NCBI GenBank assembly: GCA_937891735.1
Contig: CALAGR010000171.1
Span: forward strand, 1-37,593
DNA: 37,593 nucleotides
From: an uncultured Pseudomonadota bacterium
GTDB taxonomy: Bacteria; Myxococcota_A; UBA796; UBA9615
Direction: 5' to 3'
Part shown: positions 1-8,417 of the stretch, one piece after another
How positions within the stretch are numbered: the stretch's first letter is position 1
How the letters are laid out: each line of letters opens with the position of its first letter
The notes under the pieces: model-generated
The model's database searches: none
What the model was told of the DNA's origin: nothing
What the model saw: only the letters and a program-made list of their open reading frames with translations
Translations under genes and position numbers: made by a program

Positions 1-2
1 AC

Positions 3-506
<504 letters not shown>

Positions 507-525
507 CGCTCCGATCGGATCTCGT

Positions 526-560
526 GGGCGGCCGGCCTCCATCGCGGGGGCCGGCCGTCC
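526..560 (+). terminator. Strong GC hairpin after the first gene
   Basis: The left arm 526-540 pairs with the right arm 546-560 over 15 bp. There are two G-U wobbles (528/558 and 538/548) and a 5-nt loop, ATCGC. It begins 20 nt after the stop at 506. No T-run follows, so it is either a non-canonical terminator or an mRNA 3'-end stabilising hairpin. Confidence 0.5.
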
Positions 561-619
561 GCGCTTGGGGTCGGCGACAGCCCTGGCCCCGGGTCGGCGT
601 CTCTGGCATATAGCTCGGC

Positions 620-1255
620 ATGCGCTGCATCCACTTCGCCCTCGCCCTCTTGATGTCCCTCGGCCTGGTACTGCAGGGGTGCACCCTGCGCGGCGGCCGA
701 GGCGGCGGCAACAACGACGACGACGACTCCGGCGTCAACGACGACGACGACACCACCAGCGGCGACGACGACGACACCACCAGCGGTGACGACGACGACA
801 CCACCGGCGGCGGGGCGGAGGTGGTCTCCAACGCCGGCGGCAGCTACACGTTCCAGCTGGACTTCTCCACCGCCGCGAGCAACGACCTTGGGTGGAACGA
901 CTGCCAGCGGGTGGCGACCCTCACCCAGGTCTCCGAGGCGCCCAACGGGGGCTGCCCCGGGTGCGACTTCGTGATGAAGCTCGACAGCTCCGCGGTCACC
1001 ACCAACTGCAACGCCGAGACCGGCGTCACGAACGACCCCCTCACGGGGATCCAGTTCGGCGTGTCCCTGTCCGACGGCGATCTGAGGTTCTGGAACTACG
1101 GCGACGAGGCCTGGGACACGTTCCTGGAGGGCGGCAGCGCGTCCTCCTCGGGCTACTCCGGCGACTCGGGCTGGGACGCGGACACGTTCGACCCCGGGAG
1201 CGGCACGGAGTACGACTACGAGTTCCGCACCTCGGTGAGCCTGACCTGGAACTGA
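620..1255 (+). CDS. Lipoprotein with Asp/Thr repeat linker
   Basis: This 211-residue lipoprotein has an N-terminal hydrophobic signal ending in lipobox LQGC, with Cys21 as the predicted lipidated residue. A Gly/Asn-rich stretch follows, then three imperfect DDDDTT units (about 716-810) that form an acidic linker. The folded part (about residues 65-211) contains Cys in the GGCPGCD context and a later TNC, and ends in a beta-like SLTWN. The upstream partial gene has the same plan, so these look like tandem paralogues. The start ATG 620 was chosen because the signal peptide begins exactly there. The sequence TATAGC at 609-614 is a near-match to a -10 element. A surface location is likely; no enzymatic motif was recognised. 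Confidence 0.85.
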   Translation: MRCIHFALALLMSLGLVLQGCTLRGGRGGGNNDDDDSGVNDDDDTTSGDDDDTTSGDDDDTTGGGAEVVSNAGGSYTFQLDFSTAASNDLGWNDCQRVATLTQVSEAPNGGCPGCDFVMKLDSSAVTTNCNAETGVTNDPLTGIQFGVSLSDGDLRFWNYGDEAWDTFLEGGSASSSGYSGDSGWDADTFDPGSGTEYDYEFRTSVSLTWN

Positions 1256-1275
1256 CCGGTCCACCTTCGGGCGGC

Positions 1276-1281
1276 TAGGCT
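1276..1281 (+). promoter_or_regulatory. Putative -10 (TAGGCT) of radical SAM gene
   Basis: TAGGCT fits TAnnnT and ends 9 nt before ATG 1291. A weak -35 candidate, CTGACC, lies at 1252-1257 with an 18-nt spacer. No Shine-Dalgarno sequence fits in the short leader, so transcription would start almost at the ATG. Confidence 0.45.
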
Positions 1282-1290
1282 GCCGACCTC

Positions 1291-2886
1291 ATGCACATCT
1301 GTTTCGCCACCCGCCTGACCGAACACCTGGGGATCCAGCTCCTCTCGGCCATCTGCAAGGAGGCCGGGCACCGGGTCAGCCACGTGTTCGATCCGGGCCT
1401 GGAGTCCGCCGGCGTCCTGCCCGGCAGCTGGCTTCCGGCGTGGCTGAACACCGACGAGCAGACGGTGCAGGCGATCCTCGACTCCGGCGCGAAGATCGTG
1501 GGCATGAACGTCGAGATCAACACGTTCTCGTGGACGGTCGAGCTCGCCCAGAAGCTCAAGGCGGCAAACCCGAACCTCCTCGTCGCCGTGGGGGGCGTGC
1601 ACGCCACCACCGTGCCTGCCGTGGTCATGGACTTTCCGTGCTTCGACTACCTGTGCGTGGGGGAGGGGGACGAAGCCCTGCCCGAGCTGCTGGCCCGCCT
1701 GGATGCGGGGTCTCCGACGCTGGACATCCCGAACATCTGGGCCCGCGCCGACGACGGGACCGTCGTCCAGAACCCGGTGCGGCCGCTCCTGAAGTCCCTG
1801 GACGACCTGCCCTTCTTCGACAAGTCGATCCACTACGATCTCGTGCCCGAGATGAGCCACGAGTACCACACGAACACCAGCCGGGGCTGCGTGTACTCGT
1901 GCTCCTTCTGCTTCTACCAGCCGATCCAGCAGGTCTACGGCGGGCGCTTCCGCAACATGCGCAGCCCCGAGAACGTCTGCCGCGAGCTGGAGCAGGCCGT
2001 GGCCCAGTACCCCTCCATTCGCACGGTGACGTTCCACGACGAGGTCTTCACCGCCAACAAGCGCTGGCTGCGGGAGTTCGCGGCGCTGTGGCCTGAGCGC
2101 GTGGGCCTTCCCTTCTCGGTCATCACCCATCCGGATCTGGTGGATGAAGAGGCCGCGGCCCTGCTCGGCCAGGCCGGCTGCGCCCACTGCATCATGGGTA
2201 CGCAGACCGTGAACCAGGCGTCCCGCGACATGCTGGCCCGCACCGAGACGTCCGAGGACGTGCGTCGGGCGGTCACCGAGCTGCGCCGCCACGGGATCTG
2301 GACGGTCGTGGACCACATCCTGGGGATCCCCGGGGAGACCGCGCAGGATCAGGACGACGCGCTGCTCTTCTACTCGGAGATCAAGCCCGATGTCATCAAG
2401 GCCTTCTTCCTGACCTACCTGCCCGGCACGGACATGAACCAGGTGGGCATCGACGCCGGCACCTGGACGCTGGACAAGCTCAAGGAGGCGGAGCGCGGGC
2501 ACATCGACAGCTGGCTCTTCAAGGGCGTCGGCGACATGCCCGAGTGGCGCAGCTACTACCAGCTGTACACGCTGTTCACGGTGGTCCCGCCCGAGCTGAT
2601 GCACTTCGCCGTGCGCCACAAGCTGCACCGCGCCATGAAGCTGATGGACGGGCTCTGGTTGCCGTCGATCTTCCTCATCCCGCGGGTCGCGCAGTCGCTG
2701 ATCGGCGGGCGTGAGGAGCAGCCCCGCAGCTACCTGAACTACCTCAAGGGGCTGTTCCGGTACGCGGCCGAGGTGCGGTTCGCCGACCGGCCCGTGGCGA
2801 CCCGGGCGGTCAAGGCGGCGATGCGGCCCAGCCGTCGCTTTCGCTGGCGAGGGACGCCCTTCAGTACACCTCGAGGTCCAGGGTGA
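1291..2886 (+). CDS. B12-binding domain radical SAM protein
   Basis: This 531-residue protein has an N-terminal cobalamin-binding-type Rossmann region (about residues 1-150; GGVHAT and VGEGDE are typical loops). A radical SAM core follows, with the [4Fe-4S] ligands C200, C204 and C207 in GCVYSCSFC. Later core motifs include FHDEVF and ILGIPGET. The canonical DxHxxG base-off motif is absent, as in many members of this class, which includes HpnJ-like, BchE-like and methyltransferase-like enzymes. The expected chemistry is SAM cleavage to a 5'-deoxyadenosyl radical, or a cobalamin-assisted methyl transfer; the substrate cannot be named. The final about 120 residues are a family-variable tail with a hydrophobic segment (WLPSIFLIP) that may touch the membrane. 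Its 3' end overlaps the convergent lipoprotein gene by 26 nt. A second related enzyme begins at 3347. Confidence 0.92.
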   Translation: MHICFATRLTEHLGIQLLSAICKEAGHRVSHVFDPGLESAGVLPGSWLPAWLNTDEQTVQAILDSGAKIVGMNVEINTFSWTVELAQKLKAANPNLLVAVGGVHATTVPAVVMDFPCFDYLCVGEGDEALPELLARLDAGSPTLDIPNIWARADDGTVVQNPVRPLLKSLDDLPFFDKSIHYDLVPEMSHEYHTNTSRGCVYSCSFCFYQPIQQVYGGRFRNMRSPENVCRELEQAVAQYPSIRTVTFHDEVFTANKRWLREFAALWPERVGLPFSVITHPDLVDEEAAALLGQAGCAHCIMGTQTVNQASRDMLARTETSEDVRRAVTELRRHGIWTVVDHILGIPGETAQDQDDALLFYSEIKPDVIKAFFLTYLPGTDMNQVGIDAGTWTLDKLKEAERGHIDSWLFKGVGDMPEWRSYYQLYTLFTVVPPELMHFAVRHKLHRAMKLMDGLWLPSIFLIPRVAQSLIGGREEQPRSYLNYLKGLFRYAAEVRFADRPVATRAVKAAMRPSRRFRWRGTPFSTPRGPG

Positions 2887-3265
2887 AGACCTCGTCGGTG
2901 AACAGGGGGTTGCTCAGGGTCCCCGTGAGCAGCCACTCGCCGGTCATGTCGAGGTCCACCTCCACCGTGTAGCTGCCGTCGCCGTAGGGGTCCTCGCTCA
3001 CCTCCACGGTGGCTGCGTCGTGGGACATGGAGGGCATCGTGAAGACGGGCGTGAGGTCCAGGCCCGTGGCGGGCTCCGAGGCCTCGTCGATCACGTACAG
3101 CAAGACGAGGTTGACCCCCTGGGGATAGCTGGCTTCGTCGATCTCCACCGTCCACACCCCGCCGTCGGTCGTCGCGACCCGGGTCTCCGGGCGCGGGCAG
3201 CCCCCCAGCCAGGGTCCGAGAGTCAGCGCACAAGCCAGGGCGAAGAGCGTGGAGCGAAGATCCAT
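2861..3265 (-). CDS. Small YtkA/FixH-like lipoprotein
   Basis: The gene encodes 134 residues from ATG 3265. The frame extends upstream to 3304, but the signal peptide begins at the internal Met, which is preferred. The lipobox is LGGC with Cys23. The mature domain has MPSMSH, then GDGSYTVEVDLDMTGEW, the pattern of YtkA-like/FixH-like small beta-sandwich domains. These are periplasmic or membrane-attached and are often found near metal or respiratory functions. That assignment is by motif only. The gene faces both radical SAM genes: it converges with the one at 1291 (26-nt overlap of 3' ends) and diverges from the one at 3347 across an 81-nt gap. No T-run terminator was seen in the overlap. 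Confidence 0.8.
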   Translation of the reverse strand: MDLRSTLFALACALTLGPWLGGCPRPETRVATTDGGVWTVEIDEASYPQGVNLVLLYVIDEASEPATGLDLTPVFTMPSMSHDAATVEVSEDPYGDGSYTVEVDLDMTGEWLLTGTLSNPLFTDEVFTLDLEVY

Positions 3266-3332
3266 GGGAACCAGACTGCCCGATCCCCGGCGCAGGCACA
3301 CCACGGGATCCTCGGGCCGCCCCCGGGCTGGC

Positions 3333-3338
3333 TACACT
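3333..3338 (+). promoter_or_regulatory. Putative -10 (TACACT) of second radical SAM gene
   Basis: TACACT lies 8 nt before ATG 3347. The leader would be only a few nucleotides and holds no Shine-Dalgarno sequence. No convincing -35 hexamer was seen 16-18 nt upstream. Confidence 0.5.
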
Positions 3339-3346
3339 CGGGATCC

Positions 3347-4798
3347 ATGGCCCGCGTCCTCCTCATCCAGCCCCCCGCCGCGACCCGGAACAAGGGCGGC
3401 TCCTTCGCGGAGCCGATCGGCCTCGAGTACGTCGCGTCCATGCTCCAGAGCAAGGGCCACGAGGTCCCCATCGTGGACGCGTGGGTGGACGGGCTCGATC
3501 ACGACGCGGTCGGCGAGCAGATCCGGCGCCACGCCCCGGACGTGGTCGGCATCACCGCCACCTCGGTGCTGGTGCCCAACGCGTGGCGCGTGGCCCGGCA
3601 GGTCAAGGAGATCGCCCCCGACGTACCCGTGGTGATGGGCGGGGCCCACGCGATCTACGAGCCCGAGTGGACCCTGCAGGAGCAGGCGGTAGACGTCGCG
3701 ATCGTGGGCGAGGGCGAGGACGCGATCCTCGAGCTGCTCGACGTCTGGAACGGCACCGGATCCCTGGACGACATCGCGGGCATCGCCTACCGCTCCACCG
3801 ACGGGCAGGTCGTGCGCACCCGGGGCCGCGAGTACAACGACCACCTGGATCGGTTGCCGTTCCCGGTGCGCAACGAGCGCCACCAGGCCGCCTATTCGCT
3901 GTACGAGGTCGTCGGCAAGCGCGGCTGTCCGTTCCGCTGCACGTTCTGCGGCGCCTCCGCGGATCACCGCAAGGTCCGGTTTCGCACCCCCGACAACGTC
4001 ATCGAGGAGATCGCCGAGCTCTTCGGGCGGTACGGCAAGAAGAAGCTCTACTTCAACGACGACGTCTTCACGATCAACAAGCAGTGGGCCCACGACTTCT
4101 GCGATCTGCTGCTCGCGCGGGGCCTGAACATCGAGTGGGAGTGCCAGACGCGGGTCGATCTGGTGGACCCGGAGCTGCTGCGCAAGATGAAGGGCGCGGG
4201 CTGCGAGTCCGTGGTGTTCGGCATCGACGGCGGAAACCAGAAGAACTTCGACCGGCTCAAGAAGGCCATCACCGTCGAGCAGGCCTACGTGTCCGTGCGC
4301 CACGCCCGGGAGGCCGGCATGGCCGTGTGGTGCAACTTCATCATGGGCTACCCCTGGGAGACCCACGGCGATCTGCAGGACACCATCGACCTCGCCCGGG
4401 GCCTCGACCCGCACTTCGCCCGCTTCTTCATCGCCACGCCCTACCCCGGCAGCCCGCTGTACTCCTACGCGAAGGAGCGCGGCATCATCAAGACCCTCGA
4501 CCTGGCCGCCTACAGCCAGGACAGCGGCAGCAGCATCCTCGAGCTCGAGCACGTCACGCCCGAGGAGCTGAGCCGGTTCGTCTACAAGGCGAACATGCTG
4601 TTCTACCTGCGCCCCCAGGCGTTCCTGAAGGCGTTGAACGGGTACCGCCGCCAGGGCCGGCTGAAGAACCTGCTGCGGGCCCTGCCTGCGTTCGCCGAGT
4701 ATCTGGGGCGTGTGCGCGGCCACGGCTCGCCCGTGGTCGCCGGCGCCGTGCCCGGAAACCTCCCCGGGGAGAAGGCGTACCGCCGCGACGTCGCCTGA
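3347..4798 (+). CDS. B12-binding domain radical SAM protein
   Basis: This 483-residue protein starts at ATG 3347 with MARVLLIQPP, the usual first beta strand of a cobalamin-binding domain. The open frame runs back to 3020 but encodes nothing recognisable there. The B12-binding-like fold spans about residues 1-150 (VMGGAHA, VGEGED). The radical SAM core carries C194, C198 and C201 in GCPFRCTFC. FNDDVF, FGIDGG and IMGYPWET are further typical core motifs. The Cys-rich ligand loop and overall length match stand-alone B12-radical SAM enzymes of lipid, tetrapyrrole and natural-product pathways. The substrate is unknown. It shares domain order with the protein at 1291 and the one at 29905, but the C-terminal regions differ, which suggests different substrates rather than recent duplication. 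It is probably transcribed alone from the TACACT element. Confidence 0.93.
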   Translation: MARVLLIQPPAATRNKGGSFAEPIGLEYVASMLQSKGHEVPIVDAWVDGLDHDAVGEQIRRHAPDVVGITATSVLVPNAWRVARQVKEIAPDVPVVMGGAHAIYEPEWTLQEQAVDVAIVGEGEDAILELLDVWNGTGSLDDIAGIAYRSTDGQVVRTRGREYNDHLDRLPFPVRNERHQAAYSLYEVVGKRGCPFRCTFCGASADHRKVRFRTPDNVIEEIAELFGRYGKKKLYFNDDVFTINKQWAHDFCDLLLARGLNIEWECQTRVDLVDPELLRKMKGAGCESVVFGIDGGNQKNFDRLKKAITVEQAYVSVRHAREAGMAVWCNFIMGYPWETHGDLQDTIDLARGLDPHFARFFIATPYPGSPLYSYAKERGIIKTLDLAAYSQDSGSSILELEHVTPEELSRFVYKANMLFYLRPQAFLKALNGYRRQGRLKNLLRALPAFAEYLGRVRGHGSPVVAGAVPGNLPGEKAYRRDVA

Positions 4799-4821
4799 CC
4801 CACAAGCGCGTCCCCCTTGGG

Positions 4822-4827
4822 TAGGGT
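4822..4827 (+). promoter_or_regulatory. Putative -10 (TAGGGT) with conventional leader
   Basis: TAGGGT lies 30 nt before ATG 4858. The leader has purine-rich GGGGAG at 4841-4846 and GGAGGG at 4849-4854, so this gene appears to use a normal ribosome binding site, unlike its neighbours. Confidence 0.35.
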
Positions 4828-4857
4828 GCACCTCATCCGGGGGGAGCTGGAGGGCGC

Positions 4858-5388
4858 ATGCGGGGTTGTGTGATGGTGGTGGCGATGGGTCTGGGACTGA
4901 TGGTGGGCTGTCCGACCGCGGCGGGTCCGCCGGTGGACGCCGACCGGCTGCTGTCCACCCTGTCGCCCAACGAACGGACCGAGTGGTGTCAGTGGCGGGA
5001 CGACACCCTCGCGGTGGTCGGCGCCGACGGCGTCGTCACCTGCACGGACAGCATCTCCTGGCCCGCCGGCACGGTCGCCGAGTGCGCCGCCAACGACAGC
5101 CTGTTCATCCCGTGTGAAGCGGGCGCCGCCGCCGAGTGCATCGAAGCGACCGCGCTGGATCCCTGCGCCGCCGGCCAGCCCGCGGGGTGCGACGCGCTCG
5201 ACGCGTGCGTGGCCATGCTGCCGCCGGAGAACGGCGTGGCCTGCTCCGCGAACGAGTGCAGCTGCCCCAACGGCGTGCCGGTCAGCGTGGACGTCGAGCT
5301 CGTCCGCTACGGCGACACCGACTACTGCCTGGCCAGCAGCTCCGACCAGATGGTCTGCGACGGCGCCTACCACACGGGCTGCTATTAG
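4858..5388 (+). CDS. Cysteine-rich lipoprotein
   Basis: The gene encodes 176 residues. The signal peptide ends in lipobox MVGC (Cys18). The mature part contains 14 further Cys, many in short AxxC/ECxxx spacings, which suggests a disulphide-rich extracytoplasmic domain. The sequence between about residues 40 and 130 looks like repeated short Cys loops (TEWC, VVTC, AEC, IPC, AEC, DPC). The last 45 residues are a separate small beta-like unit with YC, VC and GC. No family is recognised. GGAGGG sits just before the ATG. The stop codon overlaps the stop of the convergent FG-GAP gene by 4 nt, so neither has room for its own terminator here. Confidence 0.8.
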   Translation: MRGCVMVVAMGLGLMVGCPTAAGPPVDADRLLSTLSPNERTEWCQWRDDTLAVVGADGVVTCTDSISWPAGTVAECAANDSLFIPCEAGAAAECIEATALDPCAAGQPAGCDALDACVAMLPPENGVACSANECSCPNGVPVSVDVELVRYGDTDYCLASSSDQMVCDGAYHTGCY

Positions 5389-8300
5389 AACCTCCGCCGG
5401 CTGAGCCACCCGCCGAACAGGAGCGCGGCCAGCCACGAGCTGGTCACGGCCCCCACGGGCTCCGGGCTGCCGCACCACAGACCCGTGCGCCCGAGGTCCG
5501 CGGGGCCGCACGTGTCGTCGTCCAGGTCGACCAGGCCGTCGCAGTCGTTGTCGACTCCGTCCAGGCAGAGCTCCGCGGCTCCCGGGCGGCGCTGGGGATC
5601 GTTGTCGTCGCAGTCGGCGCCTTCGCAGACCCCGTCCCCGTCCTGGTCCAGCTCGCGGTCGTCCCCGGCGCAGACGTCGTCGGTGTCGCAGACGCCGTCC
5701 CCGTCCCGGTCCCCCCCGCTGTCGCCGTTGGGGTCCTGGTGGCAGCGGTCCCAGCGATTGGGCACCCCGTCGTGGTCCTCGTCGGGCCAGCGTCGAAGCT
5801 CGGCCGTGTCCGTGATCGCCACCGGGGTCACCACCAGCGGCCCCGCCACCGTGCGCGGAGCGCCCGCGACCCCCCGCAGCCGCAGGGCGAGCCGGTCGTG
5901 GTCGATGGGGTGGTCGGTCACCAGCGGGTGATCGAGGGGCAGCCCCTCGGTGGTCCAGTCCCACACGATGCCGGGATCCGGGGCGCCGGGGGCCTGACGC
6001 ACGTCGAAGAGGTCGCCGACCACCTGCACCGCGGGCACCCACAGGCCGCCTCCGTCCACGCTGTACGCCAGCTCCACGGCGGCGAGGCCCCGCCCGCTCG
6101 GATCGTCGATGCGGAAGCTGATCTCGATGGGACGAAGGTCGATGGGGCCCACCGCGGGATCCGCCAGCTCGATCCACGCGGCGAGGCGGGGAGTGCGCAC
6201 AGGCAGGCCCGCATCGAGCGTCGGCGCCCGCCGCACCGTCAGCAGGTCGCCCGTGGAAGGCGCCAGGAGCAGATCGCTGCGTCCATCTCCATCGACGTCT
6301 CCCGTGGCGAGGCTCCGGGCCGTGTTCTCCTCGGACAGGGCCAGCCGGGCGGGGCCGAAGGTCGGGCCGGTGGGGTCCTGCAGGTAGATGCGCACGTCGT
6401 CTCCGAGGGTGTCGACGACGAGGTCCATGTCTCCGTCCGCGTCCCAGTCCAGCGGCCGCACCCCTCCGGTGGCCATGGACCCGGGGCTGATCCAGGCGGG
6501 CTCGAGCGCCCCTGCCACGTTGCGGTACAGCTGGATGTCCACCGTGGTCCCAGCGAGCAGGTCCACCGCCCCGTCCCCGTTCCAGTCCACCCAGTGCACA
6601 TCGGTGCCTTCGTTGGCGTGGGCGAAGACCGCCGCGGCCACCAGCTCGATGCCGGACTCCGGGTCCGACCGGTTCTCGAAGATGTGCAGGCCCCCCTGGT
6701 TGGTCTGGATGGCCAGATCGAGATCCCGGTCCCCGTCCAGGTCCCCCCACGCCATGCTCGTGGGGTGCAGATCCGCCTGCGACTGCCACGCCGGCTCGTC
6801 GTCGAAGCAGGGACCCTGCTCGCCGATGCAGCCCCGGCGGATCGACGCGATCCCGTCCTTGATCCCCACCAGCAGGTCCAGCAGCCCGTCTCCATCGACG
6901 TCCGCCGCCGTCACCAGCCCCTCGGTCCCGGAGCCGTGGGTCCAGACCGCCGTGGGGTCGAAGAGCCCGGCGTCGTTCCTGAAGATCATGACGGCCGGCT
7001 CGGCCGGGACCGCCGGCGTGCCCTGGGGGAGGGGGAACGGTGACCCGGGCGTTCCCTTGAAGCCCACGAGCAGCTCGGGGTAGCCGTCCCCGTCCAGGTC
7101 CTGGAAGGTGGCCCTGCCCTCCTCCTGGATCCCTGTCGCGCGCAGCAGCTCGGTGGCGCCGAACCCACCCTCTTCGTTGCGCAGCACCACCGCCACCCCG
7201 CTGCCGATGAGAGCCGCGTCGGGGCGACCGTCCCGGTCCGCGTCGCCCAGGCCCACGGCTCTGAGGAACGACAGCTCCGGGGGCAGCGGCCAGGTGAGCG
7301 GGGGCTCGGGATCCACGTCCTCGATGCGGGCGGTGCACACCTGGGACTGATCCCCCCCCGAGAAGATGCCGGCGGCGATGATGGACAGGACGCCGGTGTC
7401 CAGCTCCGCCACGACCAGATCGACGCCCCGGGCGGATCGGTTCACCTCGTAGGCGACCTCCCAGGCGTCCGCGCCTCCAGCGTTCGTGGAACGCAGGATC
7501 TGCGCGATGTCCCCGCTGGTCCCCGAGGTCACCAGGTACGTGCTGGCGACGGCGATCAGCGGCCCCAGTTCGGCGTCCTCGTCGATGGGGAGCAGCTGCC
7601 GGGTCACGCCGCTGCCCAGGGGCTCGAGGGTCTCCAGGGTGCCCCCGAAGATCGCCTCCGGCTGGCCGTCCCCGTCCCGGTCCTGCCAGACCACCCGCTC
7701 GGCGCCGGGCTCGATGGCGGGGGTCGTCGTGCCCAGGTGCTGCAGCCCGGTGCCGTCCACGGCGTAGACCCGCCCCGCGTCCTGCACCCCCACCGCGAGC
7801 CCCAGTCGCCCGTCGTCGAGCTGCGCCCAGGCGACGTCGGTCACGGGGCCGAGCTCGGGCACCTCGTACAGCGCGGTGAGCTCGTCGTCGCTGGCTCCCA
7901 GCACCACCAGGCCCCGGCTCTCCGTGCCCAGCGCCACGTCCATGTCCCCGTCCCCGTCGAGGTCCGCCCAGGCGAAGGCCAGCGCGGAGCCCACCTTGGC
8001 GGTCCAGGTGGTGGGGAACCCGCCCGCCGGGTCGAGCCCGAAGCCCAGCACGAAGCCGTGCTCGTCGAGCGCCAGCAGCTCCATGGGGTCCCCGGTGGTC
8101 CGGGCCACCGCGGCGACGTCCAGGAAGCCCCGCCCGGGCCCCAGCCGCACCAAGGGGGGGAGCTGGCCGCCCGCGGAGTCGTCGTCGTCGCCGGGGGAGG
8201 CCTCCCGCAAGAACGACAGCAGGCCCTCTCCGTCGTTGATCAGGAGCAGCACCCCGTCCGTCGTGGCGAGCGCGATGTCGAGGTCCAGGTCGCCGTCCAC

Positions 8301-8417
8301 GTCCAGGACCGCGAGCGCCCGGGGGGCGTCGGGCGCCGTCACGCACGCCGACTCCAGCCCCCACGACGCGGCGGGCCAAAGAAGGACGGCGAGGCAGATC
8401 AGTGCCGCTCGGCCCAT
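5385..8417 (-). CDS. Secreted FG-GAP/VCBS repeat protein with MYXO-CTERM-like tail
   Basis: This 1010-residue protein starts at ATG 8417 with a clear signal peptide (cleavage near SWG-LES). The frame is open to 9629, but upstream of 8417 it only shadows the preceding gene. Ten Asp-rich D-x-[DN]-x-D-G type loops (for example DVDGDLDLD, DLDGDGDMD and DVDGDGLLD) are spread over about residues 45-700 and match calcium-binding FG-GAP/VCBS propeller blades. After an Ig-like stretch come thrombospondin-3-like DRDGDGVCD repeats and a CDDNDP...GVDNDCDG motif like that of MopE-type proteins. The end is WCGSPEP, a hydrophobic segment and SRRRF, resembling MYXO-CTERM sorting signals handled by myxosortase. 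Expected location: cell surface or secreted. It is the last gene of a three-gene minus-strand operon; its start lies inside the end of the previous gene (19-nt overlap). Confidence 0.9.
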   Translation of the reverse strand: MGRAALICLAVLLWPAASWGLESACVTAPDAPRALAVLDVDGDLDLDIALATTDGVLLLINDGEGLLSFLREASPGDDDDSAGGQLPPLVRLGPGRGFLDVAAVARTTGDPMELLALDEHGFVLGFGLDPAGGFPTTWTAKVGSALAFAWADLDGDGDMDVALGTESRGLVVLGASDDELTALYEVPELGPVTDVAWAQLDDGRLGLAVGVQDAGRVYAVDGTGLQHLGTTTPAIEPGAERVVWQDRDGDGQPEAIFGGTLETLEPLGSGVTRQLLPIDEDAELGPLIAVASTYLVTSGTSGDIAQILRSTNAGGADAWEVAYEVNRSARGVDLVVAELDTGVLSIIAAGIFSGGDQSQVCTARIEDVDPEPPLTWPLPPELSFLRAVGLGDADRDGRPDAALIGSGVAVVLRNEEGGFGATELLRATGIQEEGRATFQDLDGDGYPELLVGFKGTPGSPFPLPQGTPAVPAEPAVMIFRNDAGLFDPTAVWTHGSGTEGLVTAADVDGDGLLDLLVGIKDGIASIRRGCIGEQGPCFDDEPAWQSQADLHPTSMAWGDLDGDRDLDLAIQTNQGGLHIFENRSDPESGIELVAAAVFAHANEGTDVHWVDWNGDGAVDLLAGTTVDIQLYRNVAGALEPAWISPGSMATGGVRPLDWDADGDMDLVVDTLGDDVRIYLQDPTGPTFGPARLALSEENTARSLATGDVDGDGRSDLLLAPSTGDLLTVRRAPTLDAGLPVRTPRLAAWIELADPAVGPIDLRPIEISFRIDDPSGRGLAAVELAYSVDGGGLWVPAVQVVGDLFDVRQAPGAPDPGIVWDWTTEGLPLDHPLVTDHPIDHDRLALRLRGVAGAPRTVAGPLVVTPVAITDTAELRRWPDEDHDGVPNRWDRCHQDPNGDSGGDRDGDGVCDTDDVCAGDDRELDQDGDGVCEGADCDDNDPQRRPGAAELCLDGVDNDCDGLVDLDDDTCGPADLGRTGLWCGSPEPVGAVTSSWLAALLFGGWLSRRRF

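Noticed and set aside
1216-2628. Minus-strand frame of 470 codons opposite the first radical SAM gene
   Set aside because: It is a GC third-position shadow; no domain, and the sense strand encodes conserved Fe-S ligands.
3332-4831. Minus-strand frame of 499 codons opposite the second radical SAM gene
   Set aside because: Its composition is typical of antisense frames in GC-rich DNA and no family motif was seen.
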